Shown: positions 8,119 through 21,875, numbered from the stretch's first letter. The stretch is 64,000 bases of DNA from Verrucomicrobium sp. (GCA_017849585.1 JAFIGT010000015.1:62001-126000), one strand, 5' to 3'. Numbers and translations: made by a program. Notes: generated by a model from the sequence alone, not told the origin.

Positions 8119-8427
8119 ATGAAGTACTTACAGGAACATTGGTTCATGGCCATCGTGCTGGCGGTCGCTACGGTGATTCTCCTGGCATTGCTGGTGAAGC
8201 ATGCCGCGCGTATCCGCACCTTCTTTATTGAAGTGGGTGGCGAATTGGCGAAATGTTCCTGGCCATGGGACCCGCAACAAGCCGGGCTCAAGCGCTACAA
8301 GGAATTGATTGACTCCACGACAGTGGTGGTTGTTTCGACCCTGTTGCTGGCCGGCTTTGTCACGGCCTCGGATTTTGTTCTGGTGAGGGTGATTGGCTTT
8401 TTAACCCGCTTCCACACCAACGCCTAA
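8119..8427 (+). CDS. secE: Preprotein translocase subunit SecE, two-helix form
   Basis: A protein of 102 residues from the ATG at 8119; the GTG directly before it (8116) is a less likely start. SecE clamps SecY in the inner-membrane Sec translocon. The amphipathic SecE core GGELAKCSWPWDPQQAGLKRYKELIDS corresponds to the conserved E-x-x-K-V-x-W-P region, and the essential membrane helix follows (TTVVVVSTLLLAGFV). An additional hydrophobic helix is seen at the N-terminus (WFMAIVLAVATVILLALLV), whereas many bacterial SecE proteins of 60-65 residues have only one. A purine-rich GAAGAAGAAAG precedes the start. It is followed six bases later by nusG. Confidence 0.92.
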   Translation: MKYLQEHWFMAIVLAVATVILLALLVKHAARIRTFFIEVGGELAKCSWPWDPQQAGLKRYKELIDSTTVVVVSTLLLAGFVTASDFVLVRVIGFLTRFHTNA

Positions 8428-8433
8428 AATTTT

Positions 8434-9045
8434 ATGACGGAATCGATTGAAACAGGTGATGAGGGCATCTCCACACCGGCGCCAGTTCCCTCGGGACCTC
8501 CCGCCCAGTGGTATGCATTACACGTGCTCTCGGGCCAGGAAAAGCGGGTCAAGGACAGCATCGAAAAGCGTCTGAAGGCCGAAGAGATGACTGATCTCAT
8601 TCGCGAGGTGATTATCCCCGTGGAGCGTGTTTCGGAAGTCAAGCGTGGCAAAAAGATCGAGTCTGAGCGCAAGCTCTATCCCGGTTACGTTTTCGTACAC
8701 ATGGTGCTGCAGGACGAGAACCGCAAGATTGTCGACCGCACTTGGTACTTCGTGCGTGAAACCAATGGCGTCATCGGTTTTGCCAACGGCGAAAAGCCCA
8801 TCGCCATGCCGCAGTCCGAAGTGGACGCGATGCTTGGCCAGATGCGTGAACGCGAAGAAAAGGTCATGCCCAAGGTCGCCTTCAACATTGGCGACAAAGT
8901 CAAGGTTGGCGACGGTCCCTTCCAAAGCCAGGAAGGTATCATTGAGAAAATTGACGCGGAACGTGGTAAGCTGCACGTTTCCGTCAGCATGTTTGGCCGT
9001 TCCACCCCGGTCGAACTCGAATATTGGCAAGTGGAGAAAAGCTAA
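8434..9045 (+). CDS. nusG: Transcription antitermination/termination factor NusG
   Basis: A protein of 203 residues that binds RNA polymerase and couples transcription to translation or Rho. The NGN domain begins at QWYALHVLSGQEKRVKDSIEKR (about 29-50), continues through KLYPGYVFVHM and NGVIGFANG, and the C-terminal KOW domain reads FNIGDKVKVGDGPFQSQEGIIEKID (about 150-175). An acidic, proline-rich N-terminal extension of about 25 residues precedes the domain. It is the downstream partner of secE and lies upstream of rplK in the conserved block. Confidence 0.97.
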   Translation: MTESIETGDEGISTPAPVPSGPPAQWYALHVLSGQEKRVKDSIEKRLKAEEMTDLIREVIIPVERVSEVKRGKKIESERKLYPGYVFVHMVLQDENRKIVDRTWYFVRETNGVIGFANGEKPIAMPQSEVDAMLGQMREREEKVMPKVAFNIGDKVKVGDGPFQSQEGIIEKIDAERGKLHVSVSMFGRSTPVELEYWQVEKS

Positions 9046-9102
9046 ACACACACAGGAGGGGGCTTCGAGCGGGCAAGAAACCGCCGGGTCCCAATATCAT
9101 TT

Positions 9103-9528
9103 ATGGCAAAAGAAGTCGTCGCAACCATTCGTCTGCAAATCCCGGCAGGTTCCGCTAACCCGGCGCCTCCCGTTGGTCCCGCGCTGGGTCAACAGGGCGT
9201 CAACATCATGGCGTTCTGCAAGGAATTCAACGCCGCCACGCAGAAAGACGCGGGTAACATCCTTCCCGTCGTCATCACGGTATACAAGGACAAGACCTTC
9301 ACCTTTATCACCAAGTCGCCCCCCGCGGCGGTCCTGCTCAAGAAGATGGCCAACATTGCCAGCGGTTCCAAGGAGCCGAATCGCACCAAGGTCGGCAAGG
9401 TGACCAAGAAGCAGGTCATGGAGATCGTCAAGATCAAGCGCAAGGATCTCAATGCCAACAGCGACGAAGCTGCTTTCCGCATCATTGCGGGCACGGCCCG
9501 TCAGGCCGGTATCGAGATTGTTGACTAG
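9103..9528 (+). CDS. rplK: 50S ribosomal protein L11
   Basis: A protein of 141 residues that binds 23S rRNA at the GTPase-associated centre. Family landmarks are [33 protein letters not shown] at the N-terminus and the C-terminal [19 protein letters not shown]. An AGGAGG occurs 45 bases upstream, too far to serve this start. The nusG-rplK spacer (9046-9102) may hold the site where L1 represses this pair in other bacteria, but I could not identify it. Confidence 0.98.
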   Translation: MAKEVVATIRLQIPAGSANPAPPVGPALGQQGVNIMAFCKEFNAATQKDAGNILPVVITVYKDKTFTFITKSPPAAVLLKKMANIASGSKEPNRTKVGKVTKKQVMEIVKIKRKDLNANSDEAAFRIIAGTARQAGIEIVD

Positions 9529-9641
9529 TTTTGTATCATTAGAAATGCGCGTGCCCTCAACTTGGTTGATGGGTACCGTACGGTAGAAAAAACAGAGGTG
9601 GGAGGGCGCCAGTCGCCCGCTAGCACCACGAGGAGATAAAT

Positions 9642-10343
9642 ATGGCAACCAAACGCAGTAAACGGTATCAAGCCGCCGCCAAGCTCGTAGACGCAAAGAA
9701 AGTCTACGCGTGGAAAGAAGCTGTCAGCGTGCTCAAACAATTTGCCCCCACGAAGTCCGACCAGACGATCGAGCTCTCGTTCAAGCTGGGCGTCGATCCC
9801 AAACAGAGCGACCAAATGGTTCGCGGCACGGTGGCCCTCCCTCACGGTTCGGGTAAGAACGTCCGCGTACTCGTGTTCGCCAAGGGCGCTGCCGCCGAAG
9901 CGGCCAAGGCCGCCGGTGCGGAGTACGTGGGCTTCGAAGACCTCATCACGAAGGTCACCGAAGGTTTCCAGGATTTCGATGTCGCGGTTGCCACCCCGGA
10001 CGCCATGACCGAAGTGCGTAAGCTCGGTAAGGTTCTCGGACCGCGCGGTCTCATGCCGAATCCGAAGACTGGCACCGTCACTGCCGACACGGCCAAGGCC
10101 GTCAAGGAATGCAAGGCTGGTCGCGTTGAGTTCAAGCTCGACAAGGCTGCGAACCTGCACGTCACCTGCGGCAAGATCTCGTTCAGCCCTGAAGCCATCA
10201 TTGATAATGGTCGCGCCGTCATTGAAGGGGTTATCCGCTCCCGTCCGGCCACAGCCAAGGGCAAGTTCATTGAGAACATCGTGCTCTCCGGCACGTTCAC
10301 CCCTGGCATCAAGATCGACATCGCGCCGTTTCTGTCGGCCTAA
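9642..10343 (+). CDS. rplA: 50S ribosomal protein L1
   Basis: A protein of 233 residues forming the L1 stalk of the large subunit, and in many bacteria a translational repressor of rplK-rplA. Hallmarks are GSGKNVRVLVFA, VLGPRGLMPNPKTGTV (the L1 signature) and the C-terminal SGTFTPGIKIDI. A good ribosome-binding site AGGAG precedes the ATG. It is separated from rplK by 113 bases containing no gene. Confidence 0.98.
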   Translation: MATKRSKRYQAAAKLVDAKKVYAWKEAVSVLKQFAPTKSDQTIELSFKLGVDPKQSDQMVRGTVALPHGSGKNVRVLVFAKGAAAEAAKAAGAEYVGFEDLITKVTEGFQDFDVAVATPDAMTEVRKLGKVLGPRGLMPNPKTGTVTADTAKAVKECKAGRVEFKLDKAANLHVTCGKISFSPEAIIDNGRAVIEGVIRSRPATAKGKFIENIVLSGTFTPGIKIDIAPFLSA

Positions 10344-10375
10344 ACTCTCGGAGAAAACGCTAACCATTCACTACT

Positions 10376-10894
10376 ATGCGCCCCGAAAAAAATTCCATCA
10401 TCACAGAAATCCAGAGCAAGGTGAACGCCTCGCCCTTCGTCCTCCTCACGGAGTACGCTGGCATGCGCGTTGACCACTTGAGCGAGCTCCGCAAGCGCCT
10501 CCATGGCGTTGGCGCGGAATATCGCGTCGTCAAGAACACGCTCCTGCGTCGCGCCCTCAAGGACGCGAACCTCCCCGAACTCGGCGGTCTGCAAGGCCAG
10601 ACTGCAGTGGTTCTCGGCGAAAAGGACGTATGCGCCGCCGCGAAGGTGCTCAAGAGCTTCACTGCGGAATTCACCAAGCCTGTGATCAAGGGTGGTATCC
10701 TTGATAACGCACTCCTCGACAAGGCCCAGATCTTGGCGCTCGCTGATCTGCCTTCTCGCGAAGTGCTCCTGGCCAAGATCCTCGGCACGTTGATCGCTCC
10801 GGCCTCGCAGCTGGTGCGTTTGCTCAACACCCCGGCTTCGCAAGTGGCTCAGGTGCTCAAGGCCAACGCCGAAAAGCAACAACCGGCCGCTTAA
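10376..10894 (+). CDS. rplJ: 50S ribosomal protein L10
   Basis: A protein of 172 residues that anchors L7/L12 dimers to the ribosome through its C-terminal helix. The start is MRPEKNSIITEIQSKV; the YRVVKNTLLRRAL segment is the rRNA-binding region, and the last 30 residues (LLNTPASQVAQVLKANAEK) form the L7/L12-binding helix. It lies 32 bases after rplA and 201 bases before rplL, an unusually wide and structured gap. Confidence 0.97.
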   Translation: MRPEKNSIITEIQSKVNASPFVLLTEYAGMRVDHLSELRKRLHGVGAEYRVVKNTLLRRALKDANLPELGGLQGQTAVVLGEKDVCAAAKVLKSFTAEFTKPVIKGGILDNALLDKAQILALADLPSREVLLAKILGTLIAPASQLVRLLNTPASQVAQVLKANAEKQQPAA

Positions 10895-10928
10895 TCGCGG
10901 ATTGGAAAAAATATACGAAACAGATTTG

Positions 10929-11055
10929 CGAACCGAAAGCGCCTGAAATTTCCTTGGAAGCAAGGGAGCCTCGGTTCGTAACAAGGGCAGAACAAACAAG
11001 ATCTTACTCTAGCTCCGAAGCCCTTCGGAGTTAATTGTCCCGCGGGTGCGGGACA
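10929..11055 (+). promoter_or_regulatory. Three consecutive hairpins in the rplJ-rplL spacer
   Basis: First, CGAACCGA (10929-10936) pairs with TCGGTTCG (10971-10978) around an inner CCTTG-GAAG-CAAGG hairpin. Second, CTCCGAA/TTCGGAG (11013-11019, 11024-11030) with loop GCCC. Third, TGTCCCGC/GCGGGACA (11036-11043, 11048-11055) with loop GGGT. None has a T-tract. They may mark mRNA processing or stabilise the rplL message, which must yield several L7/L12 copies per L10. Confidence 0.55.
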
Positions 11056-11095
11056 CTAGGTAAGGCAAAGATAACAAGAAAGAAAACTCAGCATT

Positions 11096-11485
11096 ATGGC
11101 AACTGACCTCAATGCAATCGTCGAGCAGCTCAGCGGTCTGACCGTTCTCGAAGCCGCCGAACTCGTCAAGCAACTCGAAACCAAGTGGGGCGTCAGCGCC
11201 GCTGCTCCCGTGGCCGTTGCGGCCGCCGGTGCCGCCGCTGGTGGTGCCGCGGCTCCTGCCGCCGAAGCGAAGACTTCCTTTGATGTGATCCTCAAGGAAG
11301 CGGGCGCCAACAAGATTGGTGTCATTAAGGAAGTTCGTGCGGCGGTCGCCGGCCTCGGCCTGGCGGAAGCCAAGGCTCTGGTTGAAGGCGCCCCGAAGCC
11401 CCTTCGCGAGGGCGTGACCAAGGAAGAAGCGGAAGAAATCAAGAAGAAGCTTGAAGCCGCCGGCGCCAAGGTTGAAATTAAATAG
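11096..11485 (+). CDS. rplL: 50S ribosomal protein L7/L12
   Basis: A protein of 129 residues that recruits translational GTPases. The N-terminal dimerisation region ([24 protein letters not shown]) is followed by an Ala/Gly/Pro hinge (about 40-60) and the C-terminal domain ([51 protein letters not shown]). It is an entirely typical protein. Confidence 0.98.
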   Translation: MATDLNAIVEQLSGLTVLEAAELVKQLETKWGVSAAAPVAVAAAGAAAGGAAAPAAEAKTSFDVILKEAGANKIGVIKEVRAAVAGLGLAEAKALVEGAPKPLREGVTKEEAEEIKKKLEAAGAKVEIK

Positions 11486-11509
11486 TTTAGAGTAAGTTAG
11501 TTTAGGGTT

Positions 11510-11535
11510 GGCTCCCTGTTCGCGGGCAGGGAGCC
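11510..11535 (+). terminator. Attenuator-like hairpin between rplL and rpoB
   Basis: A perfect nine-base stem, GGCTCCCTG (11510-11518) with CAGGGAGCC (11527-11535), loop TTCGCGGG. The sequence after it (TTCCCTCGTTG) is only weakly T-rich. A partial terminator at this place is known in E. coli, where it lowers rpoBC relative to the ribosomal proteins; the same role is likely here. Confidence 0.65.
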
Positions 11536-11599
11536 TTCCCTCGTTGTAGCAGAAGACACAAGAAGAGAAACCGTCCCCGAGAAAGAAAAGCAACCACCT

Positions 11600-15433
<3,834 letters not shown>

Positions 15434-15440
15434 AAAGTTT

Positions 15441-15491
15441 CAGTTCGAGGTTTTCGGTTTTCAGTAAAACTGGGACCGGAAACCTCGACTG
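15441..15491. repeat. Word-like inverted repeat between rpoB and rpoC (family member 1)
   Basis: It contains GTTCGAGGTTTTCGGTTTTC (15443-15462), then a short spacer and an imperfect complement (ACTGGGACCGGAAACCTCGA). The same word of 20 bases occurs, in the other orientation, at 43093-43115 between livF and livG, and with one change at 47441-47463. In the mRNA it would fold as a hairpin without a T-tract. Confidence 0.7.
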
Positions 15492-15565
15492 GAAGAAAAA
15501 GGCAGAGCAGTAAGATTTTAATAGCAGGCAGACAGGGCACAACAACTCAGATCACGAGACAGCAC

Positions 15566-18500
15566 ATGAACGAGAAAACAGCACGCGAAGTATTGGGTTT
15601 GGAGCGGTCGGTCGGATTCGACCAAGTCGGTATTTCCGTCTCCGCGCCGGACACCATCCGGTCTTGGAGCAAGGGCGAAGTCAAGAACCCCGAAACGATC
15701 AATTACCGTACTTTCAAGCCTGAAAAGGGCGGCTTGTTCTGCGAACGCATCTTCGGTCCGACCAAGGACTGGGAGTGCGCTTGCGGCAAATACAAACGCA
15801 TCAAGTACAAGGGTGTGATCTGCGATCGTTGCGGTGTTGAAGTCACGCTCGCCCGCGTCCGCCGTGAACGCATGGGCCATATCGAACTGGCCGTGCCCGT
15901 TTCACATATCTGGTTCTTCAAGTGCATGCCGAGCCGTTTGGGTCTCATGATGGACATGACCGCCCGCCAGCTCGAGCGCGTCATTTACTACGAGGATTAC
16001 CTCGTTATCGATCCGGGCAAGACGCCGCTCACTCCTCGCCAGCTCCTTAGCGAGCAGGAATATCGTGAAGCGATCGAACAGTACGGTGAAGGTTCATTCC
16101 TCGCCAAGATGGGTGCCGAAGCGATTCGCGACGTCCTGCGCAGCATCGACCTCGCGCAGACCGCCAAGGATCTCGCCGCCACGCTCGCGGTTTCCAAGAG
16201 CAAGCAGACCCGCAAGAAAATCGCCAAGCGTTTGAAGCTCGTCCAAGGCTTCACCGGCACGCGCATGCGTCCGGAATGGATGGTGCTCGAAGTGCTGCCG
16301 GTCATTCCTCCCGACCTGCGCCCGCTCGTTCCGCTCGAAGGTGGCCGTTTCGCCACCTCTGACTTGAACGATCTCTACCGTCGCGTCATCAACCGCAATA
16401 ACCGTCTGCGCAATTTGCTCCAGCTCAAGACCCCCGACGTCATCATCCGCAATGAAAAGCGCATGTTGCAGGAAGCGGTCGACGCGTTGTTCGACAATGG
16501 CCGCCATGGTCGTGCCGTTACCGGTGCGGGCAATCGCCCGTTGAAGTCACTTTCCGACATGCTCAAGGGCAAGAGCGGACGTTTCCGCATGAACTTGCTC
16601 GGCAAGCGCGTGGACTACTCCGGTCGTTCGGTCATCGTTATCGGACCGGAGCTCAAGCTTCACCAGTGCGGTCTTCCCAAGAAGATGGCGCTCGTGTTGT
16701 TCGAACCGTTCATCATCCGCCGCTTGAAGGAAATGGGTCATGTGCACACCGTGCGCAGCGCCAAGAAGATGATCGAACGCCAAGAAGCCGTCGTTTGGGA
16801 TATCCTCGAAGAAGTGACCAAGGGGCACCCGGTGATGCTCAATCGCGCCCCCACGCTGCACCGTCTCTCGATCCAAGCTTTCGAGCCGGTTCTGATCGAA
16901 GGCGAGGCCATTCGTATTCACCCGCTCGTTTGTACCGCCTACAACGCGGACTTCGACGGTGACCAGATGGCCGTGCACGTACCGCTCTCGGTGGAAGCCC
17001 AGTTGGAAGCCCGCATGCTCATGATGGCGCCCAACAACATCTTCTCACCCTCCAGCGGTAAGCCGATCACGACGCCTTCGCAGGACATTATTTTGGGTTG
17101 CTACTACCTCAGCCAGGTTTCGCGCAAGCAATTGCAGGAACATGCCGAGAAGAAGCCCCGCCTCCAGCTCTTCAACGACGCGGAAGAAGTTCTCTTCGCG
17201 CACGCGGAAAAGTGGATCTCCACGCATGATCTGATCCTCATGCGCAACCCGGACTTCGGCAAGGACACCTTCTTCGGCGACAAGAACAAGAAGATGATCG
17301 AGACCACTGCCGGTCGCGTCATGTTCAACCAGATCTGGCCCAACGAAATCGGCTTCTACAACAAGAATGCCGGTAAGAAGCAGGTCGGCGAAATCATTCT
17401 CCGATGCTACCAGATCGCCGGACACCAGGCCACGGTGGACTCCCTCGACCGCCTCAAGCAGCGCGGCTTCGACGAAGCGACCCGGGCCGGTATCTCCATC
17501 GGTATCGATGACATGATCATCCCGGCCGAAAAGGAAAAGGTTATCGCCAACGCCTACACGCAGATCGCGGTCGTGGAAAAGCAATACCGTTCCGGCGCCA
17601 TTACCGACGGTGAGCGCTACAACAAGATCGTTGATATCTGGACCCAGGCGACCGACGAAATTTCGTCCGTCATGTTCCGCACGCTGGAACATAACAAGGC
17701 CCGTCCGGAATTGAATCCGGTGTACCTCATGGTTGACTCCGGTGCGCGCGGTAATCGCCAGCAGGTGCGTCAGCTCGCCGGTATGCGCGGTCTGATGGCC
17801 AAGCCCTCTGGTGAAATTATCGAACGCCCCATCGTGTCGAACTTCCGTGAAGGCCTCTCGGTTCTGGAATACTTCATCTCGACACACGGCGCCCGCAAGG
17901 GTCTCGCCGATACCGCACTCAAGACCGCCGACTCCGGTTACATGACCCGCAAGCTCCACGACGTGGCGCAGGACGTCATCATCACCGAGCAGGATTGCGG
18001 CACCGTCAACGGTATCTGGGTCAAGGCCATCTACGAGGGCGAAGACGAAATCGTCAAGCTCACCGAACGTATCGTGGGCCGCGTTTCCGTAGACGACATT
18101 ATCGATCCCGTGGGTAAAAAGCTCATCGTGGGTGCCGGTGAAGTCATCGACGAACACAAGGCTGCGGCGATTGATCGCCTCGGCGTCGAGCGTGTGCATA
18201 TCCGCTCCGTGCTGACTTGCGAAACCAAGCGTGGCGTCTGCTCGAAGTGCTACGGCATCAGCCTCGCTTCCAACCGTCTGGCCAAGCCCGGCGAAGCCGT
18301 CGGCGTTATCGCCGCCCAGTCCATCGGCGAACCCGGCACGCAGCTGACGATGCGTACCTTCCACATCGGTGGTACCGCCTCGCAGGTGTTCAAGCAACCC
18401 CAGATCAAAGCCAAGAACGATGGTATTGTGCAGTTCACCGATCTGCGCACGGTCAAATCGCTCGAAGGTACCAACATTGTTCTCAACAAGAACGGCTCCA

Positions 18501-19732
18501 TCAGCATCCATGCCGAAGATGGCCGCGAACTTGAACGCTACACGGTGGTGATCGGTTCCGTTATCTCGGTCGACGAGGGTGGCCGGGTCAAGAAGGGCGA
18601 AATCTTCGTCCAATGGGATCCGTACAACGTTTCCATTCTGACCGAAAAGGCCGGTAAGATCGAATTCCGTGACATCATCGAAGGTGTCACCATGAAGCGC
18701 GAACTCGACGAAGCCACCAAGCAGGTCGGCACCGTCATCATCGAACACAAGGAAGACTTGCATCCGCAGATCGTCGTTCTCGACGATAATGGCGAAGTCA
18801 CCGCCTCGTACTCGATTCCTGCCGGCGCGCACATCGAAGTCAAGCAAGGCATCAAGGCACAGGCCGGTCAACGTCTGGCCAAGACACCGCGAAAGGTCGC
18901 GAAGACCAAGGACATCACCGGCGGTCTGCCGCGTGTGGCCGAACTCTTCGAAGCCCGTCGCCCGAAGGATGCTGCCGAAATTGCAAAGATCGACGGCATC
19001 GTCGAAATCGCCGGCAACATCCGCGGCAAGAAGCGCCTCATCATTCGCGATCCGAATTCCGGTTCCGAGGAAGAGCATCTGATCCCGCTGTCCAAGCATT
19101 TGATCGTCTACAAGGGCGACTTGGTCAAGAAGGGCCAGCAGCTCACCGAAGGTCCCGTCGTCCCGCACGAAGTGCTCGAGGTTTGCGGACCGCAAGACTT
19201 GCAGGAATACCTGGTGAACGAAGTGCAGGAGGTTTACCGCCTCCAGGGCGTCGAAATCAATGACAAGCACATTGAAATCATCGTCCGCCAGATGCTGCGC
19301 AAGGTGAAGATCATCGAACCCGGAGATACCAGCTTCCTCTGGGGCGAACAGATCGACCGACTCATCTTCGAAGAGGAGAATCGTCAGGTCGAAGCCAAGG
19401 GCGGCAAGCCTGCGGAAGCGTCCCCGGTGCTGCTGGGCATCACCAAGGCGTCGCTCGAAACCGAGAGCTTTATCTCGGCGGCGAGCTTCCAGGATACGAC
19501 CCGCGTCCTTACCGATGCGGCCACCTTGGGCAAGATCGATAAGCTGCGTGGCTTCAAGGAAAACGTCATCATGGGTCACCTGATCCCGGCTGGTACTGGT
19601 TTCAACACGCACCGCTGCATCCGACTCGTAGAGTTGGGTGAACAAGTGGGTGAGCCGTTGATTCAGGAAGAGCCGGAAGAAGGGGCGGACGGCGGTAAAA
19701 TGCCGACTCTTCCCCAGGCCTTGATCAGCTAG
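15566..19732 (+). CDS. rpoC: DNA-directed RNA polymerase subunit beta'
   Basis: A protein of 1388 residues. The N-terminal zinc site reads [20 protein letters not shown] (four Cys, near residues 71-92). The catalytic Mg-binding motif [17 protein letters not shown] is near residue 460, with the preceding [14 protein letters not shown]. The bridge/trigger regions include GARGN and [16 protein letters not shown], and the second zinc site has [13 protein letters not shown]. The C-terminus carries [19 protein letters not shown]. Length and order are typical. It starts 132 bases after rpoB and ends just before a strong terminator. Confidence 0.99.
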   Translation: MNEKTAREVLGLERSVGFDQVGISVSAPDTIRSWSKGEVKNPETINYRTFKPEKGGLFCERIFGPTKDWECACGKYKRIKYKGVICDRCGVEVTLARVRRERMGHIELAVPVSHIWFFKCMPSRLGLMMDMTARQLERVIYYEDYLVIDPGKTPLTPRQLLSEQEYREAIEQYGEGSFLAKMGAEAIRDVLRSIDLAQTAKDLAATLAVSKSKQTRKKIAKRLKLVQGFTGTRMRPEWMVLEVLPVIPPDLRPLVPLEGGRFATSDLNDLYRRVINRNNRLRNLLQLKTPDVIIRNEKRMLQEAVDALFDNGRHGRAVTGAGNRPLKSLSDMLKGKSGRFRMNLLGKRVDYSGRSVIVIGPELKLHQCGLPKKMALVLFEPFIIRRLKEMGHVHTVRSAKKMIERQEAVVWDILEEVTKGHPVMLNRAPTLHRLSIQAFEPVLIEGEAIRIHPLVCTAYNADFDGDQMAVHVPLSVEAQLEARMLMMAPNNIFSPSSGKPITTPSQDIILGCYYLSQVSRKQLQEHAEKKPRLQLFNDAEEVLFAHAEKWISTHDLILMRNPDFGKDTFFGDKNKKMIETTAGRVMFNQIWPNEIGFYNKNAGKKQVGEIILRCYQIAGHQATVDSLDRLKQRGFDEATRAGISIGIDDMIIPAEKEKVIANAYTQIAVVEKQYRSGAITDGERYNKIVDIWTQATDEISSVMFRTLEHNKARPELNPVYLMVDSGARGNRQQVRQLAGMRGLMAKPSGEIIERPIVSNFREGLSVLEYFISTHGARKGLADTALKTADSGYMTRKLHDVAQDVIITEQDCGTVNGIWVKAIYEGEDEIVKLTERIVGRVSVDDIIDPVGKKLIVGAGEVIDEHKAAAIDRLGVERVHIRSVLTCETKRGVCSKCYGISLASNRLAKPGEAVGVIAAQSIGEPGTQLTMRTFHIGGTASQVFKQPQIKAKNDGIVQFTDLRTVKSLEGTNIVLNKNGSISIHAEDGRELERYTVVIGSVISVDEGGRVKKGEIFVQWDPYNVSILTEKAGKIEFRDIIEGVTMKRELDEATKQVGTVIIEHKEDLHPQIVVLDDNGEVTASYSIPAGAHIEVKQGIKAQAGQRLAKTPRKVAKTKDITGGLPRVAELFEARRPKDAAEIAKIDGIVEIAGNIRGKKRLIIRDPNSGSEEEHLIPLSKHLIVYKGDLVKKGQQLTEGPVVPHEVLEVCGPQDLQEYLVNEVQEVYRLQGVEINDKHIEIIVRQMLRKVKIIEPGDTSFLWGEQIDRLIFEEENRQVEAKGGKPAEASPVLLGITKASLETESFISAASFQDTTRVLTDAATLGKIDKLRGFKENVIMGHLIPAGTGFNTHRCIRLVELGEQVGEPLIQEEPEEGADGGKMPTLPQALIS

Positions 19733-19760
19733 TATAGCCTATTACGTTCTCTAATAAAAA

Positions 19761-19792
19761 AACCGACGATCGAAAGATCGTCGGTTTTTTTT
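19761..19792 (+). terminator. Intrinsic terminator after rpoC
   Basis: AACCGACGATC (19761-19771), loop GAAA, GATCGTCGGTT (19776-19786), then an uninterrupted T-run to 19792, preceded by an A-run, so it could also work from the opposite strand. It is the cleanest terminator in the window and closes the tuf-rpoC block. Confidence 0.95.
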
Positions 19793-19910
19793 ATGGCCCG
19801 GTTATACTGTATCACACTGGAACCCTTTCAGGGGTTTTAAATACTTCTTAATCAATGGCATGCAACGGCAAATATTAGAATATTTTTTGCTAGAGGGGTG
19901 AAAGTTGGCC

Positions 19911-19940
19911 TTGCCTAATAGGGTAAGTTCTCATTATAAT
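19911..19940 (+). promoter_or_regulatory. Predicted sigma-70-type promoter for the FHA gene
   Basis: TTGCCT (19911-19916), an 18-base spacer and a perfect TATAAT (19935-19940), followed by a C-run and 71 bases of leader before the ATG at 20012. Nothing else that looks like a gene lies in the 19793-20011 spacer. Confidence 0.7.
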
Positions 19941-20011
19941 CCCCCCCGCGTAAAGAACCCTCCAGACGATGGGTTAATGGTGGATTAACAAGATAGCCGC
20001 GAATAGAATCC

Positions 20012-20821
20012 ATGGAGCTACAACAGCAAAACGACAGTCAGTCGGCCTATCTTCTGGTAGACGGTGTCACCTTGTACGAAATGGTTCCGAATTCCACGCT
20101 GACCATCGGGCGTTTAGATACAAATAACGTTGTGCTGGACGATTACAAAGTCAGCCGCGAACACGCCCTCCTCAAATACAACGGCAAACAATTTGTCCTC
20201 ATTGATTTAGCCAGTACACACGGCACCTTTTGCAACGAAGAGCCGGTGACGCAGCGCCTGATGAATTTCGAGGAAAATTTCAAGATCGTGACGCATGAGT
20301 TGCAGATCTGCAGCCAAAAACCTGCCGATATTGAAACCAGTAATGAAACGAGTCTGATTCCGATACCGACTGCGCGCAAACTGGACCGGCGGGTGAAGCT
20401 TTTCGGCGGATTGAACGAATTCCAGCTCATCACGCTTGTGCAGTTTCTTTATCAGGAGCGTCAATCAGGTCTCCTGATGCTGGAAGAAGGACAAAAGCCG
20501 GGGCCACGTCTCTATTTTCTGGACGGAGAAATCATTCACGTGGAAGACGAAGGCGCTTCACTGAGCGAGCTGCTGACTCGCCAGATGCATGCGCAGAGCC
20601 TGTTCTTTTATTTCCACCACGAGACGGAATTCCCGGCTCGCACCGTTTTCCAATCGACGCCGAATTACCTCATGGAACTTTGCCATGCGCAGGATGTGCG
20701 TGCTCATCGCTCCATCCCCGATGCGGAAGGACTCATGCCGCCGCGGCCGCTCAATCCGAATGCGATGGTCACCGGCCGTTTACCCGAAGTGGTGGGCCGG
20801 GATCGCGATCAGGCTGCCTAA
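20012..20821 (+). CDS. FHA domain protein with C-terminal PATAN (DUF4388-like) domain
   Basis: A cytoplasmic protein of 269 residues. Residues about 14-95 form an FHA phosphothreonine-binding domain with the canonical pattern TIGRLDTNNVVLDDYKVSREHALL and DLASTHGTFCNEEPV (G-R, S-x-x-H, T-H-G-T-x-N). Residues about 130-225 (KLFGGLNEFQLITLVQFLYQ, SGLLML, GPRLYFLDGEIIHVEDEG) match the PATAN-type domain found in bacterial signalling proteins. Such FHA-PATAN proteins probably relay Ser/Thr kinase signals to motility or secretion machinery. No kinase gene is adjacent. It has its own promoter and is separate from nadA downstream. Confidence 0.83.
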   Translation: MELQQQNDSQSAYLLVDGVTLYEMVPNSTLTIGRLDTNNVVLDDYKVSREHALLKYNGKQFVLIDLASTHGTFCNEEPVTQRLMNFEENFKIVTHELQICSQKPADIETSNETSLIPIPTARKLDRRVKLFGGLNEFQLITLVQFLYQERQSGLLMLEEGQKPGPRLYFLDGEIIHVEDEGASLSELLTRQMHAQSLFFYFHHETEFPARTVFQSTPNYLMELCHAQDVRAHRSIPDAEGLMPPRPLNPNAMVTGRLPEVVGRDRDQAA

Positions 20822-20914
20822 TTACCAGCGCAATGCTGGACTTTTCTGACGACTTCGCCTAGGGGCATTGTTCTCTGTTCGAGAGGGCTGCCGTCAGAAA
20901 TCTACGACCGATAC

Positions 20915-20945
20915 TTGACCTGACTGCCGTATGGGCTGATATAAC
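20915..20945 (+). promoter_or_regulatory. Candidate nadA promoter leading to a nearly leaderless message
   Basis: TTGACC (20915-20920) and TATAAC (20940-20945) are separated by 19 bases. The expected start of transcription, six to eight bases further on, coincides with the tandem ATGs at 20949 and 20952. No Shine-Dalgarno sequence lies in between. The spacer length is longer than optimal, so confidence is moderate. Confidence 0.45.
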
Positions 20946-20951
20946 TAAATG

Positions 20952-21875
20952 ATGAATCCGTTGCAGCAGGAAATCCTGGAGTTGAAGAAGCGCAAGAATG
21001 CCGTCATTTTGGCGCATAACTATCAGGTGAAGGAAATTCAGGAAGTAGCCGACTTTGTAGGTGATTCGCTGGGCCTTTCCTACCAAGCCCAATCGACACA
21101 GGCGGATATCATCGTATTCTGTGGCGTACATTTCATGGCCGAAACAGCCAAGATCGTGAACCCGGCCAAGAAAGTCTTGCTCCCTGACATGGAGGCGGGT
21201 TGTTCGTTGGCCGATTCCTGCCCGGCCTCGGAACTCGCTGCCTACAAGGCACGACACCCCGGTGTTTACGTCGTAGCCTACATCAATTGCTCGGCGGAGG
21301 TGAAGGCGCTCAGCGACGTTATTGTCACTTCCGGCAACGCCGAAAAGATCGTGCGTCAGGTTCCCGCTGACCGGGAGATTCTCTTTGTGCCGGACCAAAA
21401 TCTGGGTGAGTGGGTCACGCAGCTAACGGGTCGTCCCATGCGCATGTGGCAGGGCAATTGCTATGTGCATATCGAGTTTACCCACGAAAGCATTATCAAG
21501 ATTCGGCAAGAACACCCGGAAGCCCCGCTGGTGGCGCATCCGGAATGTACCCGGGCCGTGCGGTTGCTGGCCGACGAGGTCTGCTCAACCGAGAAAATGA
21601 TCGGCTACTGTCGCGATCACGCTTCCAAGGCCTTCATTATTGTGACCGAAGCTGGGATGTTGCACCGCTTGCGGCGCGAATTGCCGGACAAAACATTCAT
21701 TGCTGGGCCGACGGACCGGTGTGCTTGTGCGGAATGCAAATACATGAAGATGAACACACTTGAAAAGCTGCACGAAACCCTCCTTTCTGAAGGGCCGGAA
21801 CTGATCATGGAAAGTGAATTGCGTGAAAAAGCGCGTATTCCATTGCAGCGCATGTTGGAGTGGAGTCGGAATTGA
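20952..21875 (+). CDS. nadA: Quinolinate synthase
   Basis: An enzyme of 307 residues that condenses iminoaspartate with dihydroxyacetone phosphate to quinolinate in de novo NAD synthesis, using a [4Fe-4S] cluster. Family motifs include ILAHNYQVKEIQEVADFVGDS, VFCGVHFMAETAKI (first cluster Cys), MEAGCSLADSC, HPECTRAVR (second) and CACAECKYMKMNTLEKL (third). An ATG one codon upstream (20949) is equally possible as start. nadB and nadC are not in the window. lptD follows 63 bases later on the same strand. Confidence 0.96.
   Translation: MNPLQQEILELKKRKNAVILAHNYQVKEIQEVADFVGDSLGLSYQAQSTQADIIVFCGVHFMAETAKIVNPAKKVLLPDMEAGCSLADSCPASELAAYKARHPGVYVVAYINCSAEVKALSDVIVTSGNAEKIVRQVPADREILFVPDQNLGEWVTQLTGRPMRMWQGNCYVHIEFTHESIIKIRQEHPEAPLVAHPECTRAVRLLADEVCSTEKMIGYCRDHASKAFIIVTEAGMLHRLRRELPDKTFIAGPTDRCACAECKYMKMNTLEKLHETLLSEGPELIMESELREKARIPLQRMLEWSRN

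Noticed and set aside
9046-9102. AGGAGG at 9053 as a ribosome-binding site for a hidden small gene between nusG and rplK
   Set aside because: No start codon at a suitable distance opens a frame of useful length.
17045-19645. Open frame of 866 codons on the minus strand inside rpoC
   Set aside because: It is an antisense shadow of rpoC, rich in repetitive Asp/Gly/Leu/Val and without family motifs.
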